Origin: Bdellovibrionales bacterium
GTDB lineage: Bacteria; Bdellovibrionota; Bdellovibrionia; Bdellovibrionales; JAMPXM01
NCBI GenBank assembly: GCA_005792225.1
Contig: SXSP01000487.1
Coordinates: 1-6,451 of the forward strand
Reading direction: 5' to 3'
Length of the DNA: 6,451 nucleotides
Part shown: positions 1 to 5,118 of the stretch, one piece after another
Numbering within the stretch: the first letter of the stretch is position 1
Layout: every line of letters starts with the position of its first letter
Program-made: the position numbers and the translations under genes
Notes under the pieces: model-generated
What the model saw: the letters and a program-made list of their open reading frames with translations, nothing else
What the model was told of the DNA's origin: nothing
The model's database searches: none

Positions 1-558
1 TCGGGACTCATCCTCCCCGAGACTCTCGTCATCGATGCGAAGTCAGGAACGACAGGGGCCGGAAAAAAAGCCGAAGAGCGTCTTCTGCATGCTGAAGTCG
101 ACGGCGGATGCTTTCCCTACCGAATCGGTCGGCATCAGCATGCACCCGAGATTCGCCAGTACGCGAAAGTTTTTGCGGGAGTCGAAATCGATCCGCTTTT
201 AACGACTCACATCTTGAACATCCGTCGCGGAATCATAGCGGGAATCTACGCACGCCTTGCGCCAGGCGCGCGCGGTCGATTGAAAGCCGTGTTTGATGAA
301 GCTTACGCGGGTGATCCGCTCACGGAGACGATCGAGCTCACCCCGACAAACGAATCGCACGTTTTGAATTTGAGACGATTGGCAGGAACCGCACGCACAC
401 GCATCGCCTTTAAGGAAAGCGATGATGGAAAGCTCTACTTGTTCTCGATGATCGACAACTTAATGAAGGGCGCAGCCAGCCAAGCCGTTGAGAATTTCAA
501 CCGCCTCATTGGCCTGCCCGCTTGGACGACACTCGTCGAAATGGAGGGTGTGATATGA
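1..558 (+). CDS. argC: N-acetyl-gamma-glutamyl-phosphate reductase, 5'-truncated by the window edge
   Basis: ArgC is the cytoplasmic NADPH-dependent enzyme that reduces N-acetylglutamyl phosphate to N-acetylglutamate semialdehyde, the third step of arginine synthesis. Frame 1 is open from base 1 to the TGA at 556-558, giving 185 visible residues. Family members are about 340-350 residues, so roughly the N-terminal half is missing: the Rossmann domain and the catalytic Cys of the GCYPT motif, which normally sits just before the point where the window begins. Visible family motifs are DAKSGTTGAG (residues 12-21; usual form DAKSGVSGAG), GRHQHAPEI (43-51) containing the active-site histidine region, RRGI following the first third, and the C-terminal signature IDNLMKGAASQAVENFN. 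The gene is intact within the window, and the truncation is only the window edge. Its stop codon overlaps the argJ start by ATGA, indicating translational coupling. Identity is near certain. Confidence 0.96.
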   Translation, partial: SGLILPETLVIDAKSGTTGAGKKAEERLLHAEVDGGCFPYRIGRHQHAPEIRQYAKVFAGVEIDPLLTTHILNIRRGIIAGIYARLAPGARGRLKAVFDEAYAGDPLTETIELTPTNESHVLNLRRLAGTARTRIAFKESDDGKLYLFSMIDNLMKGAASQAVENFNRLIGLPAWTTLVEMEGVI

Positions 559-1751
559 CCCCTGGACCCGGAATCGGAAGAACATTGCTCCCCAAAGGTT
601 TTCTCGCGGCAGGCGTGAACTGCGGCGTGCGCCGCTATCGTCCTGACCTCGGTGTCATCATCTCGGAACCAGCGGCGGCTGCCGCCGGCGTCTTTACGCT
701 CAATCAATGCGCGGCCGCGTCCGTGACGTATTCACGCGCCCTGCTTCCCTCTGAAGCCGTACGCGCGATCATCACGAACAGCGGGCAAGCAAATGCCGCG
801 ACCGGACCCGAAGGTGAAAAGGCGAATCGCGAAATGGCGTTTGAGGTCGCAAAAGAACTCGGCTGCTATCCGCGCCAAGTCCTCACGGCATCTACCGGCG
901 TGATCGGTCCGCAGTTGGATCTCGGGAAAATCATTCCCGCGATCAGTCATCTCGTTTCGCGTGCGGATGAGACCGCGGAAAATTTCGCGCTCGCGATTCT
1001 CACGACCGATCTCGTTCCGAAAACCGTGACGACGGTCGTTGAGCTCTCAAATGGTGCCGTCCGCATCACCGGGATCTGCAAAGGTTCGGGAATGATTCAC
1101 CCGAATATGGCGACGATGCTCGGTTATCTGCTCACCGATGCGGAGCTGACACCGACAAAGGCGCAGACCTATCTAAAAGAAGCCACCGACGTGAGCTTCA
1201 ATATGATTTCCGTCGATGGCGACACATCAACCAACGACGCGGTCTTTTTGATGGCCAACGGCGCATCGGGTGTTTCGATCCACGCGGGCGAGGATGAGCT
1301 CAAGTTCAAGTCGGCGCTTAAAGACGTCGCGATCTTACTCGCGCAGTCGATTGCCGCCGATGGCGAGGGCGCGAGCAAACTCGTTGAGGTTCAAGTCCGC
1401 GGCGCCCTGAGCGCTTCGGTCGCACGTCAAGCCGCCCGCGGCGTGACGATGAGTCCGCTCGTGAAGACGGCGATCCACGGCGAAGACCCCAACTGGGGAC
1501 GAATCCTCGCGCGTCTTGGAGCCGAGCAAGTCTCTTCGGAGGAAATCGCGAAGATGACGCTCATGATTCAGGGCTGCACCTTGTTCGAGAACGGGCGACC
1601 AGTTCCCTTTGATCGCGATTACGTGAAAACGCATTTGCGAAAGCACAAGATCGTGATCGAGGTCGATCTCAAGTCTGGTTCCGAACAGGCCACGGCCTGG
1701 GGTTGTGATCTCTCAAAGAAGTACGTCGACATCAACACGGAGTATTCATGA
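555..1751 (+). CDS. argJ: Glutamate N-acetyltransferase (ornithine acetyltransferase) ArgJ
   Basis: ArgJ transfers the acetyl group from N-acetylornithine to glutamate, making ornithine and regenerating N-acetylglutamate; some members also use acetyl-CoA. The protein is 398 residues, the normal family length. It is made as a precursor that cleaves itself before a threonine. That site is visible as KGSGMIHPNMATML, where Thr187 would become the N-terminal nucleophile of the beta chain. Other motifs are NSGQANAATG (75-84), the oxyanion-hole STGVIG (113-118, Thr114-Gly115), SVDGDTSTND (219-228) and EDPNWGRILAR (310-320). The C-terminus YVDINTEYS is typical. I chose ATG 555 over the in-frame ATG at 522 because GGAGGG at 543-548 lies six bases ahead of it, it gives the usual ArgJ N-terminus, and it makes the ATGA overlap with argC. 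Whether it is mono- or bifunctional cannot be read from the sequence; no argA is visible here. Confidence 0.97.
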   Translation: MTPGPGIGRTLLPKGFLAAGVNCGVRRYRPDLGVIISEPAAAAAGVFTLNQCAAASVTYSRALLPSEAVRAIITNSGQANAATGPEGEKANREMAFEVAKELGCYPRQVLTASTGVIGPQLDLGKIIPAISHLVSRADETAENFALAILTTDLVPKTVTTVVELSNGAVRITGICKGSGMIHPNMATMLGYLLTDAELTPTKAQTYLKEATDVSFNMISVDGDTSTNDAVFLMANGASGVSIHAGEDELKFKSALKDVAILLAQSIAADGEGASKLVEVQVRGALSASVARQAARGVTMSPLVKTAIHGEDPNWGRILARLGAEQVSSEEIAKMTLMIQGCTLFENGRPVPFDRDYVKTHLRKHKIVIEVDLKSGSEQATAWGCDLSKKYVDINTEYS

Positions 1752-2623
1752 ACAACGTCGTCTCGGCCCTTAAATACGTTCGTCTCTTCACGGGCACCCG
1801 CATCGTGGTGAAATTCGGAGGATCGGTTCTTCAGGACGATCAACTCCTGAAGTCGATCTGCGAAGACATGGCGGCCATCCGCAAAGTCGGGGTGGAGCTT
1901 CTCGTCGTTCACGGCGGGGGCCCGGCGATTAACGAGGAACTTAAGCGCCGGGGCATCTCGTGGAACTTCGTCGAGGGTCAGCGGGTCACCACGCCAGAAA
2001 TGATGAACGTGATCGAGATGGTCCTCTGCGGACAGGTGAATAAACGCATCGTTCGCGCGCTTTACTTGGCCGGAATCAAGGCGGTCGGCTTCTCGGGATC
2101 TGACGCCGCGACACTCGTCTGCAAACGCGCCGACGAGCGCTTGGGCCAAGTCGGCGTCATCGAACACGTGAATACTCAACTGATCGATCACGCGTTCGGG
2201 CTCGAAGATGAGCTGGGAAAGCGCGGTCTCCCCGTCATCGCGCCCATCGGAATCGGGCGCGACGGGAATGCGTTTAACGTCAACGCCGACTGGGTCGGAA
2301 GCCGAATTGCAACGGCCCTCGGAGTGACGAAAATGATATTCCTCACGGATCAAGACGGAATTCTCGACGGCGGTGGCAAGCTCATCCCCGAACTCGATGC
2401 GGCCGAACTCGAACAGTTGATCGAAGACGCCGTCGTCAAGGAGGGCATGCTCGCCAAGGCCCGAACGATTCTGCACGCGCTCCAGAACCGAGTGACGGAT
2501 GTCCACGTTCTGAACGCGCGCAGACCTCACGCCCTGATCGAAGAACTTTTCACCGACCACGGAAGCGGCACCGTTTGCCGATTACGTTCGCGGGCAAATA
2601 AAGCCGCGCTTCAGGAGTTGTAG
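1748..2623 (+). CDS. argB: Acetylglutamate kinase ArgB
   Basis: ArgB is the amino-acid kinase that phosphorylates N-acetylglutamate with ATP, the second step and usual feedback-control point when ArgJ recycles acetyl groups. It has 291 residues. Visible motifs are the phosphate-binding KFGGS (22-26, Lys22), VHGGGP (54-59), GQRVT (77-81, Arg79 for the substrate carboxylate), NVNAD (177-181, catalytic Asp181), LTDQDGIL (199-206) and the lysine of EGMLAK (232-237, Lys237). The glycine usual before GM in this last motif is Glu232. The N-terminal segment ahead of KFGGS (ALKYVRLFTG) resembles the extra helix of hexameric arginine-inhibited kinases, and ELFTDHGSGT (266-275) matches their C-terminal region. 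Arginine feedback is therefore likely but inferred. A basic tail of about 16 residues follows GT. The start overlaps the argJ stop by ATGA. Confidence 0.97.
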   Translation: MNNVVSALKYVRLFTGTRIVVKFGGSVLQDDQLLKSICEDMAAIRKVGVELLVVHGGGPAINEELKRRGISWNFVEGQRVTTPEMMNVIEMVLCGQVNKRIVRALYLAGIKAVGFSGSDAATLVCKRADERLGQVGVIEHVNTQLIDHAFGLEDELGKRGLPVIAPIGIGRDGNAFNVNADWVGSRIATALGVTKMIFLTDQDGILDGGGKLIPELDAAELEQLIEDAVVKEGMLAKARTILHALQNRVTDVHVLNARRPHALIEELFTDHGSGTVCRLRSRANKAALQEL

Positions 2624-2625
2624 CG

Positions 2626-3561
2626 ATGCCAGGGATTCTCAAGCTGAAAGCCAAGCACTGCCTCACCGGGACGGAACTGTCCCGTACAGAAATGAATGAC
2701 CTTCTCTTTCTCGCCGAGAGCTGCCGCGAGCAGCGCCTTGCGGGATTTTCGCGCGATGATCTTCGCGGAAAAACGGTCGTTCTCCTTTTCGAAAAACCTT
2801 CTCTGCGAACGCGCGTGAGTTTCACGGTCGCCGTGCAGGAGCTGGGTGGAAGTGTTCTTGAGCTCGATAGCATGGGACGAAAGAAAGAAGATCCTGAAGA
2901 CACCATCCGCGTCCTCGGTGGCTACTGCCATGGAACGATGGTGCGCACACACGCGCATTCAATCCTCGAGAAAATGGTCGCGCGTTCGCCGATTCCCATT
3001 ATCAATGGCCTTTCGGATACGCATCATCCTTGTCAGGTTCTCGCGGATCTTTTGACACTCATGCAGACCTTTAAGACTTTGAAAGGCTTGAAACTCGCTT
3101 ACGTGGGCGACGGAAACAATATGCTTCACAGCCTCCTGCTTCTCGCACCCTTTATGGGAGTCGAAGTTCATTACGCGTGCCCGTCTGGGTACGAACCCAG
3201 TTCGCTCGTCGTGAAACAGGCAAAAAAGCGCGCCAAAGACGGCGGCGGTGCCGTTGTCGCGCACGCGGATCCGGTGAAGGCCGTCATGGGAGCGAATGCC
3301 GTCTACACGGATGTCTGGACCAGTATGGGTTTCGAGCAGGAGGAGACCGATCGCGACAAAGCCTTCGGAGATTACATGCTGAATGAACAGCTTTATGCAC
3401 ACGCTTCACCGGGCGCGCTCATCATGCACTGCATGCCGATGATCCGTGACAAAGAAATTGCGAGCTCGCTCGTCGATCACGAGTGTTCCGCACTCTTTCG
3501 GCAGAGCGAGAACCGCATGCACGCGCAAAAAGCGCTTCTCATCGGTCTCTTAGGGAAATAG
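2626..3561 (+). CDS. argF: Ornithine carbamoyltransferase ArgF
   Basis: ArgF joins carbamoyl phosphate to ornithine to form citrulline in the cytoplasm. The protein has 311 residues, normal for the family. The carbamoyl-phosphate site is FEKPSLRTRVSF (55-66), with Leu60 where many members have Thr (STRT). HHPCQ (133-137) is the ornithine-type form of the HPxQ motif. DGNN (162-165) and DVWTSMG (229-235, the SMG loop) line the ornithine site. The catalytic-cysteine motif reads HCMPMIR (268-274) instead of the common HCLPAHR; Cys269 and Arg274 are kept. HPCQ plus the SMG loop favour ornithine as substrate over N-acetyl- or N-succinylornithine, consistent with argJ in the operon. AGGAG at 2613-2617 precedes ATG 2626 by eight bases and lies inside the end of argB, two bases separating the genes. 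Confidence 0.94.
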   Translation: MPGILKLKAKHCLTGTELSRTEMNDLLFLAESCREQRLAGFSRDDLRGKTVVLLFEKPSLRTRVSFTVAVQELGGSVLELDSMGRKKEDPEDTIRVLGGYCHGTMVRTHAHSILEKMVARSPIPIINGLSDTHHPCQVLADLLTLMQTFKTLKGLKLAYVGDGNNMLHSLLLLAPFMGVEVHYACPSGYEPSSLVVKQAKKRAKDGGGAVVAHADPVKAVMGANAVYTDVWTSMGFEQEETDRDKAFGDYMLNEQLYAHASPGALIMHCMPMIRDKEIASSLVDHECSALFRQSENRMHAQKALLIGLLGK

Positions 3562-3573
3562 AGTGACCGCCCT

Positions 3574-4038
3574 ATGCCATCGACTGACGTGAAAGCCCGA
3601 ATTCAAGCTTTAAAGCGCCTCCTCGAAGAAGAGGAGGCGAGTACCCAAGACGAGCTCCGAGAGAAACTGGAGGAGCTCGACTTCGTCGTCAACCAGAGTA
3701 CCGTCTCGCGCGACCTTCGGAGACTCGGCGCGATCAAATCCACCGACAATGAAGGTCAAACCACGTATCGACTCACAAACGAATCGCCCACCGTCTACGT
3801 TAAGAGTCTCACCGATCTCGTCCGCGGAATTTATTCAAATGGCGCGATGATCGTGGTGAATACCGATCCGGGTTCAGCCTCGCTGATCGCACGTCACATT
3901 GACAACCTTCGCTCCGACGACGTTCTCGGGACGATCGCGGGTGACGATACGATTTTCGTCGCCCCGGTCTCGCTCAAGCGAATTGAAAAATTGCGCGCGG
4001 CAATCGAAGAGTCGTTCGCCTCGACACCGGAGCGCTAG
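3574..4038 (+). CDS. argR: Arginine repressor ArgR
   Basis: ArgR is the hexameric transcription factor that binds ARG boxes when arginine is high. The protein has 154 residues, the usual length. The N-terminal winged helix-turn-helix includes STQDELREKL (23-32) and the recognition segment QSTVSRDLRRLGAIK (41-55). The C-terminal oligomerisation and arginine-binding domain shows TDPGSASLIARHID (97-110) and GTIAGDDTIFV (119-129), in which Asp124 and Asp125 correspond to the arginine-binding acidic pair. ATG 3574 is the only plausible start: an in-frame TAG lies five codons upstream, and it is the argF stop itself. The Shine-Dalgarno is weak (GAGTG at 3561-3565), and the 12-base gap from argF is the loosest junction in the operon, which could keep repressor levels low. 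Being last in the operon implies autoregulation, but the operator is outside the window. A strong hairpin lies early in the gene (3616-3639). Confidence 0.96.
   Translation: MPSTDVKARIQALKRLLEEEEASTQDELREKLEELDFVVNQSTVSRDLRRLGAIKSTDNEGQTTYRLTNESPTVYVKSLTDLVRGIYSNGAMIVVNTDPGSASLIARHIDNLRSDDVLGTIAGDDTIFVAPVSLKRIEKLRAAIEESFASTPER
3616..3639 (+). repeat. Perfect 9-bp inverted repeat (hairpin) inside argR
   Basis: CGCCTCCTC (3616-3624) and GAGGAGGCG (3631-3639) are exact reverse complements around the six-base loop GAAGAA. Seven of nine pairs are G-C, so the argR mRNA should fold strongly here, about 40 bases into the gene. The 3' arm contains AGGAGG (3632-3637), a strong Shine-Dalgarno-like sequence, but no start codon follows at a useful distance and no T run follows the stem. 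It is therefore neither a standard intrinsic terminator nor a hidden ribosome site for another gene. The encoded peptide is RLLEEEEAS, so part of the symmetry may simply arise from Leu and Glu codons. Confidence 0.6.
3986..4004 (-). terminator. Weak candidate terminator for the minus-strand amidotransferase gene
   Basis: Read on the minus strand, ATTGC and GCAAT form a perfect 5-bp stem around the loop CGCGC, followed directly by four T residues. It lies 37-55 bases beyond the amidotransferase stop, inside the 3' end of argR. The stem is short, with only two G-C pairs, so it may be a chance feature of the argR codons. It is listed because the two convergent genes leave no other room for a terminator. 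Confidence 0.2.
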
Positions 4039-4040
4039 GC

Positions 4041-4859
4041 TCAGCACCCCAAGTCGCGGATCTTCTCCGCCGGTCCCGCTTTCGTCACGGCCTGCGCTTC
4101 GATCGCACCTTCGCGGAACATCGAGAGTGTGCCGGGTGGCATTCGAATCCAGGTTTCGTTGTCGGTGAGCGGTGTCGTCGCGATGACTGCCACTCGATCA
4201 TGGCTCCCCGTGACGGTCGAGAAATCAACGGTCATATCTTGGTCCTTCAAGCGCGCGGTCGGAAACGGCGCTTGACGGATGATGTAAGTTAAATTTGTTG
4301 AGGCATGAGCGATCAAAAATTCGCCATTCGAGAGAAGAAAATTGCATTCTCCGAGCCCGGCGATCTGGACCGTCAATTCGCTGATCGCCGCGAACAGGCC
4401 TTCGGGACCGGGGTATCCGGCTGGAAAGCGAAGACGAAGCTCCTGGAGCATCCAGCAGAACGCCTTTTCGCTATCGGTACCGCCAGCCGGAAGAAACGAG
4501 GAGCCTTTCTCGACGTCGATGCCAACGAGATTTCCGTTATGCGCAAACATCCAATAATAACCCCAGAGCTCACGCAAAAATGGGTGCGTGTTTTCGAGGG
4601 CGATTTGTCCCTGAGTCGCTTTTCGAATATGGGCGACGACGTTTTTTGATTTGATCGGATAGTTGCGCACGAGTTCAGCCACCGGATAATGCGCGGACGG
4701 AAGAGGGTCCAGAAACTGGCGCACACCTTTTCCCTCGAAAAACGCGATTCCCCAACCATCTTTATGGACGTCGGTGAGTCCCCCGCGAGCTTGAAAACCG
4801 GAGAACGAGAAGACGATGTCGGTGGGTACGTTGCAGTTCATCCCGAGTAACTGACACAT
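4041..4859 (-). CDS. yafJ: Class II glutamine amidotransferase, YafJ family
   Basis: This is a stand-alone N-terminal-nucleophile glutamine amidotransferase, 272 residues, that closely resembles Escherichia coli YafJ (about 255 residues) along its length. The physiological acceptor of the ammonia is not established for this family. After Met removal Cys2 is the nucleophile. The glutamine-binding and oxyanion elements are AHIRKAT (76-82, Arg79), the AHNGNL motif (106-111) and GTDSEKAF (127-134, Asp129). Further YafJ-like blocks are VPTDI near residue 11, HKDGWGI (32-38), LENTHPF (88-94), FLLSNG (174-179) and ASTNL (186-190). A short C-terminal extension ends DLGC. A GGGAGGGGG tract on the minus strand (4866-4874) provides the ribosome site. 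The gene is convergent to argR with two bases between stop codons and divergent from the heme lipoprotein gene, so it is probably monocistronic. No link to arginine synthesis can be inferred from this arrangement alone. Confidence 0.92.
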   Translation of the reverse strand: MCQLLGMNCNVPTDIVFSFSGFQARGGLTDVHKDGWGIAFFEGKGVRQFLDPLPSAHYPVAELVRNYPIKSKNVVAHIRKATQGQIALENTHPFLRELWGYYWMFAHNGNLVGIDVEKGSSFLPAGGTDSEKAFCWMLQELRLRFPAGYPGPEGLFAAISELTVQIAGLGECNFLLSNGEFLIAHASTNLTYIIRQAPFPTARLKDQDMTVDFSTVTGSHDRVAVIATTPLTDNETWIRMPPGTLSMFREGAIEAQAVTKAGPAEKIRDLGC

Positions 4860-5003
4860 TCAAATCCCCCTCCCACCTTTATCAAACTGAGACGCTTCCA
4901 AACGCAATCCCATTCTGAGACGAATGCGGGCGCTGCCTAAGAACTTTTGGCCATTCGTCGCCCACCTCAACACGAAACTACAGTTCTCGATGTTTTAAGA
5001 CGA

Positions 5004-5009
5004 TCTAAT
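5004..5009 (+). promoter_or_regulatory. Possible -10 element for the heme lipoprotein gene
   Basis: TCTAAT matches the sigma-70 -10 consensus TATAAT at five of six positions and sits in the most A/T-rich part of the intergenic region. No recognisable -35 hexamer lies 16-18 bases upstream, so the call is weak. If correct, the leader would be about 100 bases and would include the 12-bp tandem repeats. Confidence 0.2.
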
Positions 5010-5038
5010 ATGGACCGCTCATTGCTCTTTTGTTCGCT

Positions 5039-5074
5039 AATGGATGAGCAAATGGATGGGCTAAGGGATGAGTC
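5039..5074 (+). repeat. Three imperfect 12-bp tandem repeats
   Basis: The units are AATGGATGAGCA (5039-5050), AATGGATGGGCT (5051-5062) and AAGGGATGAGTC (5063-5074). Units 1 and 2 agree at 10 of 12 positions, 1 and 3 at 9, and 2 and 3 at 8; GGATG is common to all. They lie 45-80 bases before the lipoprotein start. The run is not part of a credible + strand gene, because the lipoprotein frame has stop codons at 5062-5064 and 5110-5112. They could be binding sites for a regulator, a leader RNA element, or replication-slippage debris. Confidence 0.6.
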
Positions 5075-5118
5075 CAACGGGTCAGAATGAGATCGAAAGA
5101 GACACGAGGTAGTTGAGA

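Larger units (their letters stand above)
4860..5118. other. Divergent intergenic region between yafJ-like gene and heme lipoprotein gene
   Basis: This 259-base stretch separates two divergently transcribed genes and should hold both promoters. I find no open reading frame of useful length and no RNA gene I recognise. It contains the yafJ-like ribosome site (4866-4874), an inverted pair GACGAATG / CATTCGTC (4919-4926 and 4952-4959), a nearby palindrome CATTC-N6-GAATG (4911-4926), three imperfect 12-bp tandem repeats (5039-5074), and the GAGGT ribosome site for the lipoprotein gene (5106-5110). No convincing ARG box (TGAAT/ATTCA orientation) is present. Confidence 0.7.

Noticed and set aside
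522..554. Upstream in-frame ATG that would extend ArgJ by 11 residues.
   Set aside because: ATG 555 has GGAGGG six bases ahead, forms the ATGA overlap with argC and gives the normal ArgJ N-terminus.
673..687. GC-rich palindrome CGGCGGC-T-GCCGCCG in argJ.
   Set aside because: It encodes part of a conserved alanine-rich stretch of ArgJ and is adequately explained by runs of GCG/GCC/GCT alanine codons.
1619..2560. Minus-strand open frame of 313 codons, longer than argB itself.
   Set aside because: It lies antisense to argB and the argJ end, which have full sets of conserved motifs. Its long openness follows from third-position G/C bias, and the translation shows no recognisable domain.
4878..4907. 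Minus-strand GATAAA (4883-4878) with a TTGCGT -35-like sequence (4907-4902) as promoter of the amidotransferase gene.
   Set aside because: The matches are weak (four and three of six), and transcription would start at about the ribosome site, leaving too short a leader.
4887..4922. Direct repeat CTGAGACG at 4887-4894 and 4915-4922.
   Set aside because: An 8-base repeat in a region of this size is expected by chance about half the time, and it lines up with no other feature.
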